A DNA stretch of 64,000 nt from Primula veris (taxonomy: Eukaryota; Streptophyta; Magnoliopsida; Ericales; Primulaceae): positions 19,790,631-19,854,630 of the forward strand of contig OY821749.1 in assembly GCA_963682055.1 (NCBI GenBank), written 5' to 3'. This document shows positions 50,979 to 59,440 of this stretch, piece after piece. The position numbers and the translations under genes were made by a program. Within the stretch, counting starts at the first letter, position 1, and each line of letters begins with the position of its first letter. The notes below the pieces were generated by a model. The model was not told where the DNA came from and did no database searches. It saw only the letters and a list, made by a program, of their open reading frames with translations.

Positions 50979-53639
50979 ATGAAAAATCCTACAATTATGT
51001 GTTATTGGGGAGGTACGATAATGGAAACTATTAGCGAGGGGTTATCTTATGATATTTCTTATAAAAATTTTTTTAAGGTATCTAGAAACACGACATACGA
51101 CCAATTTTTGGAAAAATTGTTTAAGGTACTTGATGTATCATCGACTTCAAATCGTTTGAGTTTAACATGTCGTTATCCATATCTGACTACACTTACTGAG
51201 TTTAAATATATGCGATTGGCTGTTGATGATAATGATTCGTTGGAAACCATGCTTGAGTTAATAGAAGAAAATGGAAGAACGTTTATAGAGTTATATGTTG
51301 AAATTGAGCAAGTTTACTCTTCTCATCAAGATTACGGGTTGTATTATAATATTCTTTCCACTAATGAAATCGGTACATCAAGTGGAACACCCATTCGACA
51401 AGAGCCAATGCATGAAATCGGTACATCAAGTAGAACACCCATTCGACAAGAGCCAATGCTAGAGGTATATTCTGAGAACAACGAACCAGATTTGACACAT
51501 TTGGATGCAGTGTGTCGATTGGCAGATAATATTGGTTGGTCGATAGAACTTGGGGATGAACCAGAGGATGAAGATCCGGACTTCAATATTAGCGAAAACG
51601 AGTCTGACGATGACGAAGAAAATGTACAAGAAGTTGAGTACGAAGAGTTATCATCTGAAATGGGCTTGTATATGGATGAGGATGAAAACGACCAATCAAG
51701 TGGGTCACAATTGGCGAATAATACTATTCCCGATGAAATTCCTATGCATCAACCAATGTCAAGTTTGTTTAATGAACCGTTCGACACTCAAGAAAATTAT
51801 AGTAACCAGAGAAGCAATTATATGATGTATCCTGGATTTTGGGATCCTCACGTTAATGATCCTTTTATTGGTCTTTTATTTAGGGATAAAGAAATGTTGA
51901 AAAAGGGAATAAAACTTTGGTCAATCAAACGTAACATCCATTTTTCCACTAAAAGTTCGAAGGCAAAATTTTGGGAAATTCGTTGTAAACTGGCCGAAAC
52001 TCAGCAATGCAAATGGAAACTACGAGCTTCACTAAGAAAGAAACATGGATTTTTTGAAGTGTCGGTGTACAACGGTCCTCATACATGCATTCATGCCGAG
52101 CTTACAACTGATCATCCACAGTTAGATTCCAATCTTGTTGCCCAAACCATTCGAAATGCCATCACAACTAATCCTATGATGAAGATTTCATTAGTTAAAG
52201 AGATTGTGAATGCCCGCTTTGAAATGTCAGTTTCATACAAAAAAGCTTATTTGGGTAAACAAAAAGCAATCGCAGAGATATTTGGTAATTGGGAAGACTC
52301 GTATAAGGTTTTACCTAAATTTATGAAAGCGCTTCAAAAGTATAATCCCGGTACCGTAGCTTCTTATGAGACAACGCCAGTTTACGATGTGGTAACAAAT
52401 TCAGTGGGTGAGGTATTGAACAGATTTTTCTTCACATTTAAGGCCGTTATTGATGCATTTCAGTATTGTAGGCCAGTTATCGCTATTGATGCTACTCACT
52501 TATATGGGAAGTATAAAGGTAAGATTTTGTTGGCCATGGCATCGGATGCAGATAATCATGTTTTTCCCATTGGTTGTGCATTTGTTGCTGAGGAGAGTAC
52601 AATTTCGTGGAGCTATTTTCTTTCTAACATTATGCGACATGTGATTAAAGAGCGCGTGAATATTTGTCTAATTTCGGATAGACATGCTGGTATTCTAAGT
52701 GCAGTGAGAGGAGTTTGGCGTGGTCAAGGTTTTGTTCATCGATATTGTTCAAATCATTTTTTGGATAATTTTAAGAAAGCTTTCAAAGGAGATCCTGACT
52801 TACACAAGTTAGCGGAGAACGCCATTTGGGAATTACAAGAAAGAAAATTGAAAAGAATCATGGAAGCAATAAAAGTCATGAATCCTCAAGCATATCAATG
52901 GTTGATGAAAGAGCCTGCGGAAAAGTGGTCATATTTTCATGATAAAGGGAGGCGACATGGTAACATGACCACAAACATGGCTGAAATTTTCAATAATGTT
53001 TTAAAAGCTGCTCGTAATTTACCAATCACTGCTGCTGTGCAGCTTATTTTCTATAAGTTGGTACACTATTTTTGCGAGCGGAAAAAGATAGTAATCGGGA
53101 TGAGAAACAGCGGCACAAGATATGGTCCCAATATCCTTAAAATTTTAGATAAACGTAGGTCGGACATTGGTCATACCAATGTTACTTTCGATTATGAAAG
53201 AGGGGTTTATTCCGTGTGTACAAGTTCAAGAAATTCCAGGGGAGGCAATACTCAAGTTGTCGACTTTTCACTTTGGCAATGCGATTGCGGTAAGTGGCAG
53301 AGTGATGGAATCCCTTGTTCACATGTGTTTTCCGTATGCGCTGCAAACCGTCTTGATTGGGAAGCTTACATAGTAAAATATTACAGTCTTGAATCATACG
53401 AAGGTACGTACTCGGCGCAATTTTGTCCTCTTCGGCATCAAGACTATTGGGATGAATGTGATAGATTATTTCTTCCGGATGTTACTCTTGTAAGAGAAAG
53501 GGGTCGTCCAAGATCTACTCGTATTCATAATGGTATGGATCAGTCGGAGAGACGAGCACGTATGAGATGTTCTAGTTGTCAAGGGCGAGGACATGATTGT
53601 CGTAAGTGTCCGTATCCAATACGTCCTCGACGCTTATGA
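50979..53639 (+). CDS. MuDR-type transposase
   Basis: One exon, 886 residues from the ATG at 50979; the open frame extends seven codons further upstream but without an ATG. The N-terminal 110 residues look like a PB1-type region (SRNTTYDQFLEKLFKVLDV). Next is an acidic region with a two-copy 16-residue repeat (EIGTSSGTPIRQEPMH). A MuDR DNA-binding domain spans about 295-375 (FRDKEMLKKGIKLWSIKRNI ... NGPHTC). The MULE catalytic domain has candidate acidic residues D504 (AIDATHLYGKYKGK) and D567 (LISDRHAGI), the C590-x2-H593 motif, and a later NMAEIFNN that may hold or precede the Glu. A SWIM zinc finger (C768, C770, C780, H782) and a CCHC knuckle (C864, C867, H872, C877) follow. All modules are present, so it is probably active or recently so. 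Confidence 0.95.
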   Translation: MKNPTIMCYWGGTIMETISEGLSYDISYKNFFKVSRNTTYDQFLEKLFKVLDVSSTSNRLSLTCRYPYLTTLTEFKYMRLAVDDNDSLETMLELIEENGRTFIELYVEIEQVYSSHQDYGLYYNILSTNEIGTSSGTPIRQEPMHEIGTSSRTPIRQEPMLEVYSENNEPDLTHLDAVCRLADNIGWSIELGDEPEDEDPDFNISENESDDDEENVQEVEYEELSSEMGLYMDEDENDQSSGSQLANNTIPDEIPMHQPMSSLFNEPFDTQENYSNQRSNYMMYPGFWDPHVNDPFIGLLFRDKEMLKKGIKLWSIKRNIHFSTKSSKAKFWEIRCKLAETQQCKWKLRASLRKKHGFFEVSVYNGPHTCIHAELTTDHPQLDSNLVAQTIRNAITTNPMMKISLVKEIVNARFEMSVSYKKAYLGKQKAIAEIFGNWEDSYKVLPKFMKALQKYNPGTVASYETTPVYDVVTNSVGEVLNRFFFTFKAVIDAFQYCRPVIAIDATHLYGKYKGKILLAMASDADNHVFPIGCAFVAEESTISWSYFLSNIMRHVIKERVNICLISDRHAGILSAVRGVWRGQGFVHRYCSNHFLDNFKKAFKGDPDLHKLAENAIWELQERKLKRIMEAIKVMNPQAYQWLMKEPAEKWSYFHDKGRRHGNMTTNMAEIFNNVLKAARNLPITAAVQLIFYKLVHYFCERKKIVIGMRNSGTRYGPNILKILDKRRSDIGHTNVTFDYERGVYSVCTSSRNSRGGNTQVVDFSLWQCDCGKWQSDGIPCSHVFSVCAANRLDWEAYIVKYYSLESYEGTYSAQFCPLRHQDYWDECDRLFLPDVTLVRERGRPRSTRIHNGMDQSERRARMRCSSCQGRGHDCRKCPYPIRPRRL

Positions 53640-53998
53640 TTTTAGCTGTAATTGTCCGCTTGTAATTGTACGCTTATCAACGAGACAATATGTATCTTGT
53701 ACTATTTTAATTTTCCGCTTGTAATTGTCTTTTTTAAGATGAAATATATATATTTATTCTCAGTGTTTTTTCATACTGTGTTTTGAGAAGATAAACTGGT
53801 TTGTTAAGTATAAGTATGAGAGTAAATAAATAAATGCAATTAACATAAAAAGTAGAATGAACAACATAAATAAATAAGTGCAATTAACATAAATATATAT
53901 ATTTGATTGGTTTTATATATATTTTAGTATTTATATATATTTTTCTTGCCAAATCAGTGTCGAAAAGTGCAAAAAATTATTTGTTATGTCTAAATGTT
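53640..53998. other. Transposase 3' flank within the MULE
   Basis: AT-rich, with no ORF. The end (about 53936-53998, 'gccaaatcagtgtcgaaaagtg...') is repeated downstream of the second ORF at about 56414-56480, so both genes share the same 3' boundary sequence. Confidence 0.7.
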
Positions 53999-54222
53999 AC
54001 AGACGACCGATCGTTATGAAAAAACGACCGATCGTTATTTCGGTGTGCTCACTGGAAGAATTCTGTCCAAAAACGACCGATCGATGTGAAAAACGACCGA
54101 TCGTTTTTACACAGACGACCGATCGTTATGAAAAAACGACCGATCGTTATTTCGGTGTGCTCACTGGAAGAATTCTGTCCAAAAACGACCGATCGATTCA
54201 TAAAACGACCGATCGTTTTTCT
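53999..54222. repeat. Internal palindrome array, two 112-bp tandem units
   Basis: Units 53999-54110 and 54111-54222 each start ACAGACGACCGATCGTTATG and hold four copies of the CGACCGATCG palindrome plus the spacer 'gtgctcactggaagaattctgtcc'. They lie between the transposase gene and the second ORF. Confidence 0.95.
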
Positions 54223-54441
54223 GTATTTCAGCCTTCTAATTGTTTCAAACCCTAAATTTTTCATTATATCAAAAATATCTCTCTCTCTTATATACCCTAA
54301 ATTCGCCCCTCTTCATCAAATCACCCAAAAATCCCAATTTTCTATAAATATATTACCCAATTCCTCTTATTATCCATATAATCACTCTCGATTCATTCCG
54401 TTTTTTTAAAAATCCCAATTCTTCAAAACCCTAATTCAACT
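54223..54441 (+). promoter_or_regulatory. Likely promoter and leader of the second MULE gene
   Basis: Between the palindrome array and the ATG at 54442 is a pyrimidine-rich leader with a TATA-like CTATAAATATA at about 54342-54352. No upstream ATG-initiated long frame interferes. Transcription start is inferred only. Confidence 0.5.
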
Positions 54442-55779
54442 ATGGTTCGTACAAAAAGCGCCTCATTCAACCTCGCCGATGAACATGAGGACGAGATCGT
54501 GCCTCCGCCCACTCGTCGTCCGGCTATTCCTCGCGCTCGGCGCACCGGCTCCTCCTCCGCTCCCGGTTCCTCTTCCGGCCCTCTTCCTCCTCTCTATCCA
54601 CCCGAGATGGGTAAAAGAGGTATATTGACCAACTTCACTCTAGACTTGCCTCTTTTCCGTGAACGGTTTTCCGCTCTTATGATAGATTTAAGCTTTTACA
54701 AACTTGATACCCTTCTTACTCTCAAAGAGCCCTTTTACAAAGAAAATGTCTATGAATTCTATTATCACCTAGTTCTAGATAGGGACTCCGATGACGCACT
54801 CCGTTTGCGTTCATCCTTTAACGGACAACAATTCGTTTACGGTATCGACCGTTTACGAACTCTCTTACGCCTAGATAGCGGCGGTGTCTATGAGTCTAGC
54901 AAGGAACTTTGTGAAACTCTTCAGATCGATAACTTCAATGATCTGAAAGACGAAATTTTTCATCCTAACCATATGAATCGCTCCAACAAAGCCCATGGCC
55001 TTCTATTCCGCAACAAACTAGCCTACCACATCCTCTCTCACATCGTCCTCCCTCATACGTCCAACTTTACGGATGTTACTAACGAGTACATCTTCCTTCT
55101 TGGGTGTATCCATCGCCGAGTCAAACTTGACTTCGCGACACTCATTCTCTTTAAGATGGATTCGCTTAAAACAAAATCCAAGAATGGGCTACCTTACGGT
55201 GCCTTGATTTCTGCCATCTTAAAAGACCAAAACCTGGTTCCCGGTGGAACGCTTTTCAAGAACAAAGACAAACACATTTGGGACACTTCCTATCTCTCCC
55301 AAATGTCGATTAAATTCCACAATACCGACAAGACCATTACTTGGTCCGGTAAGCGGGTGTCCGGCCCCGGCTATACCTCTCTTACCCCCGAAGAGGAAGA
55401 GTATGTCGGCCCTAAGCCAACACCGCGAGCTTCTCATGAGGACGTAGCTATCTCCTCCGATTCCATTCCCCCCACCGATATCGGTACCTCCTCTCGTCCC
55501 TCTCGAGTTCGGGGCAAAGGAAAAGCCCAAGTCGGATCCTCCAACCCTCCCCCGCGCACGGACGACTTCTACAACGCTCTCTATATAAACCAATATCGCA
55601 ATGCTCAAATGACCCGTCGTATGTTTCGATCCATGAACCCGGGTCAAGAAGAACTCGAAGAACTTGATCGAATGAGCACCGAGCAAAGGGCCGAGTACAA
55701 TCGCTTCTTTCCCAACCTTGCCGGGCCAAACGACGACGACGACGACGACGACGATGATGCAACCTCCCACCGCGACTAG
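54442..55779 (+). CDS. Second MULE ORF, 'putative plant transposon protein'-like (445 residues)
   Basis: A single intact frame. Residues 1-55 are a basic, Ser/Pro-rich leader (RRPAIPRARRTGSSSAPGSS). Residues about 60-280 resemble the plant transposon-associated family annotated in Pfam as 'putative plant transposon protein': DLPLFRERFSALMIDL, FYKENVYEFYYHLVL, then HGLLFRNKLAYHILSHIVLP, and FLLGCIHRRVKLDFATLIL. The remainder is low complexity, ending in nine consecutive Asp encoded by a GAY run. Base use is visibly richer in C than in the AT-rich transposase, suggesting a separate origin. No catalytic motif is visible; a role as accessory or regulatory transposition protein is inference. The family call rests on remembered pattern. 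Confidence 0.75.
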   Translation: MVRTKSASFNLADEHEDEIVPPPTRRPAIPRARRTGSSSAPGSSSGPLPPLYPPEMGKRGILTNFTLDLPLFRERFSALMIDLSFYKLDTLLTLKEPFYKENVYEFYYHLVLDRDSDDALRLRSSFNGQQFVYGIDRLRTLLRLDSGGVYESSKELCETLQIDNFNDLKDEIFHPNHMNRSNKAHGLLFRNKLAYHILSHIVLPHTSNFTDVTNEYIFLLGCIHRRVKLDFATLILFKMDSLKTKSKNGLPYGALISAILKDQNLVPGGTLFKNKDKHIWDTSYLSQMSIKFHNTDKTITWSGKRVSGPGYTSLTPEEEEYVGPKPTPRASHEDVAISSDSIPPTDIGTSSRPSRVRGKGKAQVGSSNPPPRTDDFYNALYINQYRNAQMTRRMFRSMNPGQEELEELDRMSTEQRAEYNRFFPNLAGPNDDDDDDDDDATSHRD

Positions 55780-56413
55780 GCGGATATTTTTTTGTTATTT
55801 TTGATGATGTATTTCTCATTTGTTTTTGCGTTGTATTTCTCATTTCTTTCGATTTCGAACAACGTTGGTTTTTGATGTAATAAGTAGCAAACGCTTTATT
55901 TTATGAATCATTATTCTGTTGCTTATGCGTTGTGAGTTTGTGCACTTATAGTATGCGTTTTTATCTTTTTTATGTTGCTATTTATCATTACGTGTTAAAT
56001 TGTATGACGTTGTGAGATTGCGTATTTATAATTCTACAAATGCGATTTTGTTGTTATTATAACTTGTGCGTATATATATCTATAGTTGATTGGGTTATTT
56101 GTGTTGTTTTCATTTGTGGCGATTGACCGTTTTTAGGCAAAACTATGGCCAATTTATCGCTTGCATTTGATCGTTCGTTTTCCTTAATCGTTTTCCTTAA
56201 TCGTTTAGCTTTGTTTAACTTCGTTTTAAATCGGATGTTTTAAATCGGATGTTTAGTAAAACGTCACCTACACATCTTATACTAAACATATTAATTTACG
56301 ACATCATTTCATGTGATAATACTTGTGCTATAAATCTTCCGGACAATCCGATGTACTAAACATATTAATTTACATCATTTTTTAAGTGATCATGTTCAAA
56401 AAGGGGATCATGT
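55780..56413. other. 3' flank of the second MULE ORF
   Basis: AT-rich non-coding sequence with short local duplications (for example 'cgttttccttaat' and 'aaatcggatgttt' each repeated in tandem near 56175-56250, and 'actaaacatattaatttac' at two sites near 56280 and 56352). Confidence 0.6.
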
Positions 56414-56662
56414 TTTTATATATTTTTTGCCAAATCAGTGTCGAAAAGTGACAAAAATTCTTTGTTCTGTAAATTGTTTACAGTCGATCGGTCGACTGTG
56501 AAAAACGACCGATCGTTTATTCACAGACGACCGATCGTTATTAAAAAACGATCGATCTAATAAATCCAAATTTCTTCCAGAGAGTTCACAAGAAAAACGA
56601 TCGATCGTTTTTCAGAAACGACCGATCGTTTTAGGTATGATTTCTTCCAGAGAGTTCACCAT
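56414..56662. repeat. Right subterminal palindrome array of the MULE
   Basis: Begins with the 'tttttgccaaatcagtgtcgaaaagtg' block shared with 53936-53998. It continues with about six CGATCGRTCG/CGACCGATCG palindromes separated by 'tttcttccagagagttcac', an inverted version of the internal-array spacer. Confidence 0.85.
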
Positions 56663-56910
56663 AAAAACGACCGATCGAAATGTACATAACGACCGATCGT
56701 TTTTGTCTAAAAAACGACCGGTCGTATTCTCCAATTCGACCGGTCGTTTTTTGTCCAAATTGTTCCACAGAGTTCAATAATAAAACGACCGGTCGTTTTA
56801 ATCATTTCGATCGGTCGTTTTTCGAAAGTAGACCATTTTGGGAATATTTCAGAAAGGTAGCCCATTCTGGGCAATTGTGTGGTCCACTGGACCATTTAAG
56901 AAAAAAACTC
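56663..56910 (-). repeat. Right terminal inverted repeat of the MULE
   Basis: Inverse of 50520-50767 with about three mismatches; again six palindromes. Confidence 0.95.
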
Positions 56911-57310
56911 GATTTTTTTGGTATTTTTTTAATAATTTTTTTAAAAAATATTTACTTATTTTTTCCGAATGGTAGAGAATTTTATTTGATAATTTTTTTA
57001 ATAGTGTAACTGAACCAAGTAAACGGGTGCAGTTATTTTTTTTTTTAAATCCTGTAATTTAACAACCTGTTTGACGGATGATTAAAATATTTATCATAAA
57101 CTAAACTCAGAAGACAATCACCGTTCATAGGGTTGATAACCCAAACCTAATACGAATATAATTCTCTCTCTCTCTCTAAAAAACACTAAACACATATACA
57201 ATCTTCTCTAATCGAAATATTTTGTCTATAATTCACAATTGGGTTTTCGATTTACCTGTGTTCAATTAGGGCTCGACTTTATCAAATTCAGCGTAAGATC
57301 GCCAAATACC
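56911..57310 (+). promoter_or_regulatory. Residual promoter and probable 5' UTR exon of the splicing-factor gene
   Basis: A (CT)n-containing leader at about 57163-57178 is followed by sequence ending in a candidate donor CAGC|GTAAGATC at 57292/57293. The next plausible acceptor (CATTACAG) is at 60731, 75 bases before the ATG. If right, the gene has a 3.4-kb leader intron, and only about 250 bp separate its first exon from the MULE. Inferred from sequence appearance. Confidence 0.4.
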
Positions 57311-57841
57311 GTGTTTTTTCCCCCATTACCCATATCATTATATAAATTGCTTGATTCAATTTTTATTACTATTTTCTCTAGTTTCAAAGATTTTCCTATG
57401 TGGTTGTACTGAATTTGGCTTATTTGATAGCTTAATTTGGAGAATTTTGCTTTTGTGTTGTGAAAAATCTAGAAAAGTTAAGCTGAATAAACCTTCGTTT
57501 TCGTACTCGGATATTTATATTATAAGTTGCACTTGCTAATTATCAATTTGCTTTTGTTTGTTTTTTTAGCATTAATTATATAGTAGGAGTTTTGTAGCGT
57601 CTTGGTATTGCTGCCTTATTTTCGATACTTAATGCTTGTTTGTTAGGAGCTTATAGCTCGGTGTTTTTTTATTGGTTGTATTCAAAGCTTATTATATAAT
57701 TTACTTGATTGAATTTTTAGTACTATTTGCTCTAGTTTTTAATGATCTTCCTGTAATTTCACTGAACTCTGGAATTGCTGTTTTTTCCCCCTACATATTT
57801 TCTGGTTATAGTAAAGTTGGCTTATTTGATAGCTTAATTTG

Positions 57842-58606
57842 GGAAGCGGGGGAGCAGTAATTTTTTGCAACAATAGTTGCAGCAATAGCTTATCTCATCC
57901 GTCCACTAATAATCAAAGGTCAAGATCTGCTTGTCTCATTAAATACTCCGTAAGATGTGATGCATATTATTATATTACTAAGTATCCCCATATTTCCTCA
58001 ATTTGCTACTCTCTCTCACCTCTGTTTTGCTCAAATTAAAACCCACTTTTGCATCTTTCAATAAAATTCAATGTATAAAGAATACATTAATAAATCTGTA
58101 ACAATTTGTTTTATAGTTAGTTAATTCTTTTCATTTTTTTAACAATTATCCTTCAAACTTTATCAGATCTGACACAGTGTTTAGAATAAATTTCAATTTA
58201 TGAAAATTAAAATAAAAGTTATGGAGACCAATCTTTCAACCAAGTCGACACGGAGATTGAAACTTTGTTATCTTTGATTGAGGTTGGGGGGGTTTTCGAT
58301 TTGTTTGTTTTTTGGGCAGATTTAAAAAAAAACCGATCTGTTTAATATTCATATTTAACGAGGATAATTTTGTACCGTTAGATATTATAAATTATTTCTG
58401 AATTTGGTAGAAGAATTAAGAGATGGAGAGGAGACCACGGAGAGGATAATTTTGTACCGTTAGGAGAGAGAAGAGGTAGCTGGAGGTTTTTTGGTAGTGG
58501 TATCTTTTTCTTTTTTAAATCTAGGCCCACTCATTTTAGATCAATGAACAGGATTCAACCATTGCTGCAAAAATTGCCGCTGGCAAATTGCTGCCCCCCC
58601 GCTTCC
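57842..58606. mobile_element. 765-bp Mutator-like non-autonomous insertion, 9-bp target duplication
   Basis: Ends GGAAGCGGGGGAGCAGTAATTT and AAATTGCTGCCCCCCCGCTTCC are inverse repeats. CTTAATTTG is duplicated exactly at 57833-57841 and 58607-58615. Unit 1 of the host duplication carries the uninterrupted site (gcttaatttggag). No coding capacity. Confidence 0.9.
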
Positions 58607-58676
58607 CTTAATTTGGAGTGTTTTGTTTTTGAGCTGTGAAAAATCTAGAAACTTTGTTTTCGTACTCAGGTATTTA

Positions 58677-58890
58677 GGCTCCGTTTGGTACAAGATTTTA
58701 TTTGCTGAATTTTAGATTTATAAAAATCAGTGTGTTTGGACATTCGGATCATCTAGCTTTCAAAAAGCAGCTTTTTAGGCTAAAAAAGCTCCAAAAATGA
58801 AAATTCTGGATTTTCATTGGATTTTTGGAACAGCTTTTTGGAGCTGATTTTTTTTTTTTTACCATAAAATATGTTGTCAAACAAATACTT
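58677..58890. mobile_element. GTTTGG-family MITE, copy 1
   Basis: Starts GGCTCCGTTTGGTACA and ends TGTCAAACAAATACTT, with internal 'aaaaagcagctttttaggct'. Absent at the equivalent point of unit 1. Related copies are at 59220-59440 and 62849-63036. Ends resemble Tourist/PIF-Harbinger-type MITEs, but the target duplication is not clear. Confidence 0.6.
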
Positions 58891-59219
58891 AGGTTATAAG
58901 TTGCACTTGCTAATTTTTAATTTGCTTTTGTTTATCTTCCAGCACTGGTTGTATAAGAAGTTTGTTGCCTGTATAGTTTTCCGCGTCTCAGTATTGGTGC
59001 CCTTCTTTTCGATATTTGGTGCTTGTTTGTTAGGAGCTTATAGCTCGGTTTTTTTGTATAGGCTGTACTGCATTTGGCTGTTAAAATCCTAATAGTTAGT
59101 CGTGCTTCTGTGGTGTGAAAAATCTAGAAACTTTAAGCTAATCGAATCTACTTTTTATCTGTCTCAATATGCTCGTTTATTTTTCCTATCTTGGAAGACT
59201 TTAATCCGACTGGATCCTA

Positions 59220-59440
59220 GGGTTCGTTTGGCAACAGATTTTTTTAGTTGATTTTTGGATTTTAGATTTTAAAAATCTGTGGGTGTTTGGCAAGTCAGAT
59301 TATTCAGCTTCTAAAAATCTGATTTTTAGGCTGAAAAAGCTAAAAATTCCAGACTTTTAAAATCTAGCTTTTCAGTGGATTCTTAAAACAGAATTTTAAA
59401 ATCTGATTTTGGACCAAAAAAGATGTTACCAAACATAGCC
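59220..59440. mobile_element. GTTTGG-family MITE, copy 2
   Basis: Starts GGGTTCGTTTGGCAACA and ends TGTTACCAAACATAGCC, inverse repeats of about 16 bp. The body is made of 'aaaatctg/cagatttt' words. It lies in the leader intron. Confidence 0.65.

Larger units (their letters stand above)
50520..56910 (+). mobile_element. Apparently intact two-gene Mutator-like element (MULE)
   Basis: 6391 bp bounded by inverted repeats starting GAGTTTTTTTCYTAAATGG. Immediately outside lie GATTTTTTG (50511-50519) and GATTTTTTT-G (56911-56920), a 9-bp target duplication differing by one T in a homopolymer. The order is TIR, transposase gene, internal palindrome array, second ORF (same strand), subterminal array, TIR. 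Both ORFs are open and the TIRs differ at only about three positions over roughly 245 bp, so the insertion looks recent. Unlike maize MuDR, the two genes are co-oriented and the second is unrelated to mudrB as far as I can see. Confidence 0.92.
57311..59155. repeat. Tandem duplication inside the leader intron, with nested insertions
   Basis: Unit 1 (57311-57660, about 350 bp) is repeated as unit 2 (57661-59047), which is interrupted by insertions at 57842-58606 and about 58677-58890. A third, partial unit follows to about 59155. Shared landmarks are 'gtgaaaaatctagaaa', 'ataagttgcacttgctaatt' and 'gcttgtttgttaggagcttatagctcg'. Confidence 0.85.

Noticed and set aside
53999..54222. CRISPR-like array
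   Set aside because: The repeats are palindromic transposon motifs with near-identical spacers in a plant genome; there is no CRISPR architecture or cas gene.
55219..55770. 183-codon minus-strand ORF
   Set aside because: It is the antisense shadow of the second MULE ORF; the Val run is the complement of the Asp codon run.
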